A DNA stretch of 6,396 nt from contig QMTT01000057.1 in assembly GCA_003663565.1 (NCBI GenBank), positions 1 through 6,396 on the forward strand, written 5' to 3'. Both the position numbers and the translations under genes were made by a program. This document shows positions 1-6,357 of this stretch, in pieces. Under the pieces are notes generated by a model, which did not search any database, was not told where the DNA came from, and saw only the letters and a list, made by a program, of their open reading frames with translations. The DNA comes from Thermoplasmata archaeon. Lineage in GTDB: Archaea > Thermoplasmatota > B47-G6 > B47-G6B > 47-G6. Every line of letters begins with the position of its first letter. Position 1 is the stretch's first letter.

Positions 1-1984
1 ATTTACCTGCGCTTCCAGGGATATCTATTATTGGTTCTTGAGATGAAAGAATAGCACTTAAGTTAAGTCCAAGATAGTTCTCAAAGAACGTCCAAAGAGA
101 GGATCCTTGTTTTACGTAATCTGATGATAGCAAGTCATCCCATGCACCACCGATTAGGAGGACATATCCTCCTGATTCTACGTACTCATTTAGCCCTTCA
201 AAGAACTTTTCAAGGTTGTTTATAGTATCTGTACCAAATGCTCTCGATAAGAATCCACGACCAAGCCCATCCTTATCTGAGACCCCATTGCTTATTATGA
301 CAAGCTGGTAGTCTCTAATAAGATTATAAATGTTGTCTGAATTAGCATTTTTTATCCAAGAACTAAAATCTCCATTAAGAATATTTATTGTACTTCCATT
401 GTTTTTATAGAGAATTCCGTCCTCTGCGTTAAGAACGTCTACAGAATATCCTAGGTCTCTAAGTATGAACGCTATTATTGACGCATCATCCAAAAGCGTT
501 GTAGAGTCTATAGCGTCAGTCCACCAGTTTTCATCGCTAGTTAAATCCCAAAAGATTGCCTCTTTATATGAGAGGTCTATCACAAGTATAGCGGGATCTA
601 AAAATATAGGCTCTTCCCATATATTATTGCTGTAGTCGGCATCATAGGGAACGTATGCGTCGAACTTCAATACATACTCTCTTCCTACGAGATTGTCAGG
701 AAGCTTAAATCCCTGTTCAGACCCTCCTGTGTTGTTTATTCCCTGGAGATCTGATATTTTTATTTTCATGACTTCGTTTGGCTCCAATATTCCATCTGAG
801 TCGTAGTTTGCAATGTCAACATAGTAGTCCACGTATTTTATAGTTTGAACAGTATCATCCCTTTGTAGTAGGCTGATCCTCAGTGAAAATGATGTTATGT
901 TCGTGTTACCTATGTTCGCAACCTCTATCGTTCCTGAGATCTTAGAGCCAGGCGGATATATTTTGTGATCAAGTCTTACTCCTTGTATTGCAAGGTTATT
1001 TATGTTTGAGATATTTGCCACGTGTGTCTCTACTATATAATCACCACTCGCGAAGTTGTTTGAAGTTATAGGGTCTGATGGAGTAGAGGATGTCACATAG
1101 GAGTACAGTGAGTACTTACCTGGAGCAAGGTCTGACGTATCCTTTATCCTGAGTGTGATCTCAGTGTCTATTATATACGTGCTGTTGCTGACATTCGTCA
1201 TGTTCAGACTCAGGAAAAGATATGGGGTATATGACGTAGGTGTAAGTAAAACGCTTAATGTGGCGTTTTCTTGAGTGCTCTCATTTATTACGCTTATCTC
1301 TGTGAATGTCTTGAAGAGTATGTCTGCAAGGTATGTTGGGAAGTTCATTGTGAAGTTCACACACTTTATGTCACTAGAGCCTCTGAGTATTCTTAGATAA
1401 ACTTTTGTTTCTAATGGTTCTCCTGGAGCAATCCTATTATCCCCATCGCTTGGATCATAAACTGTAAGTCCCAAGACTATTATATCTACGTTTTCTGTCC
1501 CTATGGCCTCTTCCTCGTAGCTGACATATCCTGCCGATATGGTTCCACTTATGATCATCGTGTTCGCCGGGATGTCTATGACCTCTATGTAGTACCTCTC
1601 TCCCGGAGTTATGGTCTCACCGATGACATCATACACGTACTTTTGACCGAGGATGCTCTCAGAGCTATTGTACGTAACGCTTAAGGTGCTTCCTGTAGTG
1701 TTTCTGAGGATAATGGATAGGTCTGACGGCTCTGGTAGAATATCTCCAGAAACTCTCTCTATAATAAGTTTATAATCTCCAGAGGTTCCCACGGGAAGAA
1801 GATACGCCTTCACGTCATAGTTAATGGCCCTCGTTTCCTCAGATGGGATAAGATTGAATATGTAAATGGAAAGGCTTACTGCCATAGATATTGATATCGC
1901 GAGGAGCAATATGTCTCCCACGACTTCACTCACGGCCTTGGTGGCCTTCCAAAACCTTTTTAAGGATCTTCTGAGAACCCTCAT
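1..1984 (-). CDS. Large surface protein with prepilin-type (class III) signal, beta-sandwich repeats and amidotransferase-like domain; C-terminus outside window
   Basis: The minus frame is open from an ATG at 1984 to the window edge (661 residues, no stop). Residues 1-17 are basic and lead into KAVSEVVGDILLLAISISMA (16-35), a hydrophobic helix of the archaeal pilin/archaellin type. By the family rule, prepilin peptidase would cut after K16-A17, leaving the helix for assembly or anchoring. Residues about 45-440 read as beta-strand-rich Ig/CARDB-like segments marked by turns such as TPGE (126), IAPGE (185), LAPGK (286), YPPGS (343) and LEPNE (400). About 11 N-x-S/T sequons (for example N95, N106, N264, N362, N529) fit an extracellular glycoprotein. 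Residues 465-620 look alpha/beta: strand ILVID (466), helix then LGYSVDVL (511), strand LVIISNG (561), helix then SGGYVLLIGG (604), as in secreted GATase-like domains. I chose this start because GTGAT lies 6 nt upstream and the basic head is typical. The specific function is not recognisable. Confidence 0.8.
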   Translation of the reverse strand, partial: MRVLRRSLKRFWKATKAVSEVVGDILLLAISISMAVSLSIYIFNLIPSEETRAINYDVKAYLLPVGTSGDYKLIIERVSGDILPEPSDLSIILRNTTGSTLSVTYNSSESILGQKYVYDVIGETITPGERYYIEVIDIPANTMIISGTISAGYVSYEEEAIGTENVDIIVLGLTVYDPSDGDNRIAPGEPLETKVYLRILRGSSDIKCVNFTMNFPTYLADILFKTFTEISVINESTQENATLSVLLTPTSYTPYLFLSLNMTNVSNSTYIIDTEITLRIKDTSDLAPGKYSLYSYVTSSTPSDPITSNNFASGDYIVETHVANISNINNLAIQGVRLDHKIYPPGSKISGTIEVANIGNTNITSFSLRISLLQRDDTVQTIKYVDYYVDIANYDSDGILEPNEVMKIKISDLQGINNTGGSEQGFKLPDNLVGREYVLKFDAYVPYDADYSNNIWEEPIFLDPAILVIDLSYKEAIFWDLTSDENWWTDAIDSTTLLDDASIIAFILRDLGYSVDVLNAEDGILYKNNGSTINILNGDFSSWIKNANSDNIYNLIRDYQLVIISNGVSDKDGLGRGFLSRAFGTDTINNLEKFFEGLNEYVESGGYVLLIGGAWDDLLSSDYVKQGSSLWTFFENYLGLNLSAILSSQEPIIDIPGSAGK

Positions 1985-1990
1985 GGCAGT

Positions 1991-1998
1991 ATCACGCC
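1991..1998 (-). promoter_or_regulatory. Ribosome binding site of the surface-protein gene
   Basis: On the minus strand GGCGTGAT lies 6 nt before the ATG at 1984. Its GTGAT core can pair with the archaeal 16S rRNA 3' end (complement GGAGGTGATC). It supports this ATG as the start, together with the prepilin-type N-terminus that follows. Confidence 0.5.
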
Positions 1999-2123
1999 GT
2001 TCAATATTCTTTACATACCTGCAAAGGAAATTTCGTAAATCTTTATTAATACTTATAATGAATATATTCGAGTGTTGTAACCTAACAAAGTTTAGAGTGT
2101 TCTCCTAGCGATATTACATTTTC

Positions 2124-2129
2124 GGAGGT
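2124..2129 (+). promoter_or_regulatory. Strong Shine-Dalgarno of the M42 peptidase gene
   Basis: GGAGGT is a perfect six-base match to the anti-Shine-Dalgarno and stands 6 nt before the ATG at 2136, which fixes the start of the peptidase gene. Confidence 0.85.
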
Positions 2130-2135
2130 ATTGAA

Positions 2136-3221
2136 ATGACAGAACTTAAGGAGTTCTTGAAGGATTCCCTTAGAAGGATGTCCGAAAGCTTTGGTATCTC
2201 GGGATACGAAGACGAGATAAGGAACACCATTATAGATCTCATGAAGCCCTATGTGGACGAGGTAAAGGTTGATACTCTCGGGAACGTTATAGGAGTACTC
2301 CATGGAAAGTCTGAGAGGCCTAAGATAATGCTTGCTGCCCACATGGATCAGATAGGATTCCTCGTGAAGCACATAGACGATAAAGGTTACCTTTACTTGA
2401 CACCTGTAGGCGGATGGGATCCAAGGACACTTCTCAATGTGAGGGTGAAAATATATACTAGGGATAGGAAGTTCGTCCGTGGAGTTATAGGATCAAAGCC
2501 CCCACACATACTTAAAGAGGAGGAGAAGAACAAACCCATAACCTTCGACGACCTCTTCGTGGACATAGGTGCAAAGAGCAAGGAGGACGTTGAAAAGCTT
2601 GGAATACGTGTTGGGGCTCCTGCCATACTAGACTTCACATTTACAGAAATGGCAAACGACAGAGTTATAGGTCTGGCATTTGATGATCGCAGTGGCGTTG
2701 CTGTCATGCTTGGGGTACTGAAAATACTCAGCGAGAAGAAGGAGGAACTTGAAGGAACTGTTTATGCAGTTGCTACAGTGCAGGAGGAGGTAGGTCTTAG
2801 AGGAGCGAGAACTTCTGCGTTTGCCATAAACCCTGATGTGGGCATAGCAATAGATGTGACAATAGCTGCAGACGTTCCAGGAGTTCCCGATAAGGACATG
2901 ATATCCAAACTCGGAGGAGGGCCTGCGATAACAATAATGGATGCGACCATTATAGCAAACAGGAAGCTTAATGAGCTCTTCGAGGAGGTTGCGAAGGAGC
3001 TCAATATACCATTACAATATAACGTCCTTGCAAGAGGAGGGACAGATGCAGGAGCAATACACCTCACAAGAGAAGGAGTCCCTTCAACGACACTTTCAAT
3101 ACCCTCAAGGTACATACACTCTGGTGTTGAGGTCGTAGACTTGAACGATATAGAAAACGCCTCTAGGCTCCTAGCAGAAGTTATAAAGAGGATAAAGTCT
3201 CCTGACCAGTTTAAACCTTAA
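2136..3221 (+). CDS. M42-family metallo-aminopeptidase (TET-like)
   Basis: This 361-residue cytosolic enzyme very probably removes N-terminal residues from peptides, in the family as a large tetrahedral (TET) dodecamer that degrades peptides downstream of the proteasome. The two-metal site of the family is complete: H69 in AAHMDQIG, D183 in FDDRSG, the catalytic/metal pair E217-E218 in VQEEVGLRGARTSAF, D240 in IAIDVT and H328 in RYIHS. The order is N-terminal catalytic half, an inserted dimerisation beta domain (about 74-165), then the catalytic half again ending at GGTDAGAIH (301) and RYIHS. Length and sequence closely resemble Pyrococcus horikoshii TET enzymes (about 350 residues). Substrate preference (acidic, neutral or basic residues) cannot be read from the sequence. 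It is a single-gene unit: its upstream neighbour is divergent and its downstream neighbour convergent. Older databases sometimes call such proteins cellulases, which is not supported here. Confidence 0.95.
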   Translation: MTELKEFLKDSLRRMSESFGISGYEDEIRNTIIDLMKPYVDEVKVDTLGNVIGVLHGKSERPKIMLAAHMDQIGFLVKHIDDKGYLYLTPVGGWDPRTLLNVRVKIYTRDRKFVRGVIGSKPPHILKEEEKNKPITFDDLFVDIGAKSKEDVEKLGIRVGAPAILDFTFTEMANDRVIGLAFDDRSGVAVMLGVLKILSEKKEELEGTVYAVATVQEEVGLRGARTSAFAINPDVGIAIDVTIAADVPGVPDKDMISKLGGGPAITIMDATIIANRKLNELFEEVAKELNIPLQYNVLARGGTDAGAIHLTREGVPSTTLSIPSRYIHSGVEVVDLNDIENASRLLAEVIKRIKSPDQFKP

Positions 3222-3244
3222 TTTACAAAATGTCGCCAAGAAAG

Positions 3245-3291
3245 CCTTGCACTTTAGTGCGGGGATAATATCAATTTCTTTTCTTTCTTTT
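3245..3291 (+). terminator. Hairpin plus T-rich tract downstream of the M42 gene
   Basis: CCTTGCAC (3245-3252) can pair with GTGCGGGG (3257-3264) around a TTTA loop, giving an 8-bp RNA stem with two G-U pairs. A pyrimidine tract rich in T (3274-3291) follows on the plus strand and overlaps the 3' end of the convergent glycosyltransferase gene. Archaeal termination depends mainly on the T tract; the hairpin may add stability. On the minus strand the stem has two C-A mismatches and no T run follows directly, so it is a weaker candidate for that gene. Confidence 0.5.
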
Positions 3292-4359
3292 AATTATCTC
3301 TATCCACCTTACTATTTCCTCTGCAAAGGCTTTTATGTCTCCTTCTCTGACAAGAGAACCATATTTGACGACTTCAGGGTGGGCCCCTATGGCATATGCC
3401 ACGACAGGTTTTCCCATCGTTTGTGCTTCGGCTGCTGGGAGGTCATAGCCCTCCCAATGTGAGGCCGTGACATATATGTCTGAGGCAGCGAATATATAAG
3501 GCATGTCTTCATCCCTTGCAACTCCGTAGAATATCACACCGTTATCAGCGATCTTCTTCAGTTTTTTAGAATACCATTCGAAGTATTCTTTTCCAACTAT
3601 AAGAAGCTTGACGTTTTCGTGGCCTTTATCCTTCACAATTTTGTAGGCTTCTATAAGTTCATGAACACCTTTATATGGGACTATTCTACCAACATAAAGT
3701 AGAACGACGTCGTCTTCTGATATTCCTAGCTTTCTACGAATGGTACTACCATTATATGCTTTTGCTTTTTTAAATCTCTCATCTACTTCGTTGTATATGA
3801 CATCGCTCTTCTTTCCAGTGAGCTTCTCATATTCCATCGCTAAATATTTGCTCACTGAGAAAACATAATCTGCCTTTAATGTTGTCATTTTCGTGAGGAG
3901 TATGAGGATTTGCTGATATAATTTTTCAGAGATTGTATAGAAGCACTTGGTGGGGGCGTTTCCATGGTTATAGTACACATAGACAATGTCTTTTCTACGC
4001 TTAGACTTAAGGACACTCGCTAGGGCAGTCATGGGATAGTGATGAGCTATTATCACCTTCGCATGACGAGTTTCCCTTTCAAATTCTCTCACAACCCTTG
4101 GAATAAAAGGGGCTATTATCTTCAAAATGGGCTTAAAGGATAATAATCCTCCACTGAAGAGCCTGATCTCAGAGATTTTTACATCTTGAGCATTGAATAG
4201 ATTTTCAAAGGTTACAATTTTCACATCAAATCCCAAAGATAATAGTTTTTTTGCCTGTTCATAGGCAACCCTATCTATGCCACTGAAAGGATACATAGTG
4301 GGATTTGTTATTACTACGGGATCTCCGTAGTCCTTTACTATCCTGATAAGCTTCTCCAT
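3271..4359 (-). CDS. GT4-family (GT-B fold) glycosyltransferase
   Basis: A predicted cytosolic sugar-nucleotide-dependent transferase of 362 residues, counted from the ATG at 4359. The N-terminal Rossmann half starts with a glycine-containing loop (FSGIDRVAYE, 25-34) followed by a helix and GFDVKIV, the usual acceptor-side pattern. The C-terminal half has LLYVGRIVPYKGVHELIEAY (220-239), whose R225 and K230 match the phosphate-contacting Arg/Lys of the family. The E-x7-E motif EGYDLPAAE (E303, E311) and GKPVVAY follow. No membrane helix is evident. An in-frame ATG at 4368 abuts the GGGGGA ribosome binding site and is too close to use it; ATG 4359 lies 9 nt after that site. It follows the repair fusion by only 15 nt, suggesting one transcript. 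Donor and product (surface glycan, N-glycan or glycolipid) are not predictable. Confidence 0.9.
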   Translation of the reverse strand: MEKLIRIVKDYGDPVVITNPTMYPFSGIDRVAYEQAKKLLSLGFDVKIVTFENLFNAQDVKISEIRLFSGGLLSFKPILKIIAPFIPRVVREFERETRHAKVIIAHHYPMTALASVLKSKRRKDIVYVYYNHGNAPTKCFYTISEKLYQQILILLTKMTTLKADYVFSVSKYLAMEYEKLTGKKSDVIYNEVDERFKKAKAYNGSTIRRKLGISEDDVVLLYVGRIVPYKGVHELIEAYKIVKDKGHENVKLLIVGKEYFEWYSKKLKKIADNGVIFYGVARDEDMPYIFAASDIYVTASHWEGYDLPAAEAQTMGKPVVAYAIGAHPEVVKYGSLVREGDIKAFAEEIVRWIEIIKRKKRN

Positions 4360-4368
4360 TCTAAGCAT

Positions 4369-4374
4369 TCCCCC
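4369..4374 (-). promoter_or_regulatory. Shine-Dalgarno deciding the glycosyltransferase start
   Basis: GGGGGA sits between the stop of the repair-fusion gene and the in-frame ATG at 4368. It is 9 nt from the second ATG at 4359 and directly adjacent to the first, so it favours 4359. Confidence 0.55.
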
Positions 4375-5358
4375 TTAGAGGTTTATTTCTATTGGTTTCT
4401 CTGGAATTAATCTTCCCTTTCTGAACATGTCCCTTGCAAGTTTGCTATGATAGTGTGCGAGTCTTGTAGGTTCTGGTATTTTGTATTTCTTCGCCTCAAG
4501 GGTCATTTTGAGGGACGATGGTATTGAGATCTTGTGCCCTGGAGAAATATATATTGAGGGCTTGTTTTTATTGTATATCGCATATCCACGGATCTCACCG
4601 TCGATTAAAACCTTTGCCATGTTTTTGGACTCTCTAACGATCTCCCCAACAAGGAAACTTTTAGCAACACCTATGGAAGGAGTGTCAAGCTCCACACCCA
4701 CGTGCGAAGCATACCCACATTTCCTAGGGTGAAGAATGCCATGTCCATCCAGAAAGAAGAGGCATCCCTTAAGATCCTTTGACACGGCCTCTATTATAGG
4801 GTATTCTCTGAATGCAAGATATGTTGGAACATATGGCACCAATGTCATCCTAGAATAGTACCTTACGAACTCCGGCTTTCTTGGATTTTCAAAGACTACT
4901 ATTGCTGCGATTCCATACCTACCATCATACGAAAGGTCAACTCCTACGATTCTATCGAAGCCGTGATCCTCTAAGGAAATCTTTTTTGCTATTTCTTCCT
5001 GGTACTTCCTAAAGAGCTCAAATGGTCTTATGTCTATCTTGAAGTCATCGAAGAAATATTTCTTTAGATCTACCTTTCCTCCAACTATTTCAACACCTTC
5101 CTTTCTAAGAAGTTCCATCTTTCTTTTAATCCCTTCAGGATGAGTGTAGCCTCCTAATGACCCATCAGACATGATAACCCTATGGCAGGGTACTACTATT
5201 GGTGTTGGATTTATAGAAAGGACTTCTCCAACTGCCCTTGAAGCCCTTATGTCTCCGAGTGCCCTTGCTATAGCTCCATATGTGGTGACAAACCCTTCCG
5301 GTATTTGCCTTACAAGATCATATATCATCTTGTACACGTCAATTTCATATGGGTTCAT
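4375..5358 (-). CDS. ogt-nfi: O6-alkylguanine-DNA alkyltransferase / endonuclease V fusion
   Basis: A predicted bifunctional DNA repair protein of 327 residues. Residues 1-89 are the DNA-binding catalytic domain of O6-alkylguanine-DNA alkyltransferase: TTYG with Y27 (base-flipping Tyr), SRAVGE with the arginine finger R41, and the acceptor C58 in PVVPCHRV-type context (IVVPCHRV). The separate N-terminal domain of full-length alkyltransferases is absent. Residues about 108-327 form endonuclease V, which nicks near deoxyinosine: D141 in VGVDLSYDG, YVPTYLAFRE with E185, LDGHGILHPR with D204, GVAKS with K233, and PTRLAH with H302, so the metal site appears intact. Ferroplasma acidarmanus has a characterised protein with both activities. 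GTG at 5370 would add MLLT, but GGGTG, 9 nt before ATG 5358, looks like the ribosome binding site and overlaps that GTG. The gene begins 18 nt after the CheF-like stop. Confidence 0.93.
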   Translation of the reverse strand: MNPYEIDVYKMIYDLVRQIPEGFVTTYGAIARALGDIRASRAVGEVLSINPTPIVVPCHRVIMSDGSLGGYTHPEGIKRKMELLRKEGVEIVGGKVDLKKYFFDDFKIDIRPFELFRKYQEEIAKKISLEDHGFDRIVGVDLSYDGRYGIAAIVVFENPRKPEFVRYYSRMTLVPYVPTYLAFREYPIIEAVSKDLKGCLFFLDGHGILHPRKCGYASHVGVELDTPSIGVAKSFLVGEIVRESKNMAKVLIDGEIRGYAIYNKNKPSIYISPGHKISIPSSLKMTLEAKKYKIPEPTRLAHYHSKLARDMFRKGRLIPEKPIEINL

Positions 5359-5367
5359 AGTAAGAAG

Positions 5368-5372
5368 CACCC
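5368..5372 (-). promoter_or_regulatory. Probable Shine-Dalgarno of the alkyltransferase-endonuclease V gene
   Basis: GGGTG on the minus strand (GGTG matches the anti-Shine-Dalgarno) ends 9 nt before ATG 5358. The same bases include the alternative in-frame GTG start at 5370, which has no ribosome binding site of its own. Confidence 0.45.
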
Positions 5373-5376
5373 AAAA

Positions 5377-6357
5377 TTAGAGCACGGGTAGTGGCTCTAT
5401 GACCTCAAGAGTTATCATAAGGTCAGAACCTCTCGTGGAGACGTTTATAACCCTTGGAAGATAACCAAAGTATTGTATAATGAACTGAGAGACGACGTGA
5501 GTAAATATATCTACACACACGTTGTACATTGAGTATAAAGTTTCAACAAGCGCTGCCTGCTTGGAGTTTATGTGCTTGATTTCTATGGTTTTCGTGAGCC
5601 TATTCACGTGTATTTCAACATTACTTACGAGTCCAATTGGGCTTAGATATTCAACTAATGTGTTTAACCACTCCTCAAGGGTCTTATTCACGACCTCCTC
5701 TCTTGATCTTGGAAGGAAACCACGTTCAGCAAGAATCTCTATAGTGGACTTTGCTGCTTCATTGTATTTCAACTCTAACGTTTTTGCAAGCTCATAGCTT
5801 ATCCTTTCAAGCTCAGCTCCTCGTGTAAACATCTCAGACACTATCTTAGATCCCTTCATTGTGAGTCTTCCAGTGGTATCCACGAGGCCTTTGTTTATTA
5901 GTTCTATGAGGAGTTCAGATACCCTGCTTTCAGTTATGTTCATGATCTCTGCAATGTCCTTTGGTGAATTTATCCCTTGATATAGGAGCATGAGTAGCCT
6001 TCTCTCTTCAAATGATAATCTAATTTTCTCTTTAAACCCCAGTTTCTTCTCTAAGATGTACCTTACTTCGTCTACAGTCTCCTTATTTGAGGATATGAGT
6101 GCCGTAGATGAAGTTCCTTCATCGTTATAGTCAATTGAAAGGACGAACTCCATGGATCCAGGCATTTTTTGTGGGTTCCTTTCAGGTCTTCCAACACCCG
6201 TTATGTTTTCAATCTCTACCTTAGCATCTATCTTCTTGTCCTTCGATATGAATGCGAGATATTTGTCAGTAATGACTAGAAATCCTTCTGTCCAATCTCT
6301 TTCTATGAATGTGACACCACCTCTCCTGAATGGAACTATATATGATACTTTGAACAC
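5377..6357 (-). CDS. cheF: CheF-like archaeal chemotaxis adaptor with extra C-terminal domain
   Basis: CheF links CheY and other Che proteins to the archaellum motor proteins in euryarchaea. Here residues about 10-105 resemble the PH-like beta unit of CheF (FLVITDKYLAFIS at 26-38, then KVEIENITGVG at 46-56). Residues 112-176 form the winged-helix segment that closes known CheF proteins: LLMLLYQGINSPKDIAEIM, SRVSELLIELINKGLV, then LTMKG. Known haloarchaeal CheF has about two PH-like units before that helix, whereas this protein has one. Residues 180-326 form an additional alpha/beta region that I do not recognise. The GTG at 6357 is the only in-window start, with a weak purine-rich site upstream. 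The frame stays open to the window edge, reading a charged stretch (QNEPQKQEQKERK), so the true start may lie outside. The family call rests on recalled pattern, chiefly the winged helix; a generic winged-helix regulator is the alternative. Confidence 0.6.
   Translation of the reverse strand: MFKVSYIVPFRRGGVTFIERDWTEGFLVITDKYLAFISKDKKIDAKVEIENITGVGRPERNPQKMPGSMEFVLSIDYNDEGTSSTALISSNKETVDEVRYILEKKLGFKEKIRLSFEERRLLMLLYQGINSPKDIAEIMNITESRVSELLIELINKGLVDTTGRLTMKGSKIVSEMFTRGAELERISYELAKTLELKYNEAAKSTIEILAERGFLPRSREEVVNKTLEEWLNTLVEYLSPIGLVSNVEIHVNRLTKTIEIKHINSKQAALVETLYSMYNVCVDIFTHVVSQFIIQYFGYLPRVINVSTRGSDLMITLEVIEPLPVL

Larger units (their letters stand above)
1985..2135. promoter_or_regulatory. 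Divergent intergenic promoter region between the surface-protein and M42 peptidase genes
   Basis: The two divergent genes are separated by 151 bp. An AT-rich core at 2042-2059 contains the perfect palindrome TATTAATA (2044-2051) and an adjacent TTATAAGT-like element on the minus strand (2051-2058). Both resemble archaeal TATA boxes. Placing transcription starts about 25 bp downstream gives leaders of roughly 35-45 nt on the minus strand and 50-60 nt on the plus strand. A second AT run, AATATATT (2061-2068), could serve the plus strand. The TATA-like sequences are seen; the start sites are inferred. No clear operator repeat was found. Confidence 0.5.

Noticed and set aside
1..1984. Ordinary archaellin or short pilin
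   Set aside because: The signal fits, but the ectodomain is more than 640 residues with an additional alpha/beta domain, far longer than archaellins.
1866..2108. Plus-strand frame of 80 codons across the divergent region
   Set aside because: It overlaps the antisense of the prepilin-type signal and the promoter core, has no ribosome binding site and no recognisable protein features.
2082..3115. Three minus-strand open frames opposite the M42 peptidase
   Set aside because: They are antisense shadows of a gene with a full set of catalytic residues; low-complexity Ser/Pro-rich translations and no start signals.
2136..3221. Endoglucanase/cellulase assignment for the M42 protein
   Set aside because: This is a historical label for family M42; the complete two-metal aminopeptidase site argues for peptidase activity.
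3247..3462. Plus-strand frame of 71 codons over the convergent junction
   Set aside because: It starts inside the terminator hairpin and is antisense to the glycosyltransferase C-terminus.
4481..5797. Plus-strand open frames opposite the repair fusion and CheF-like genes (4481-4732, 5171-5380, 5522-5797), and similarly 6152-6385
   Set aside because: Each lies wholly or almost wholly antisense to a well-supported coding region and shows no ribosome binding site or family motif.
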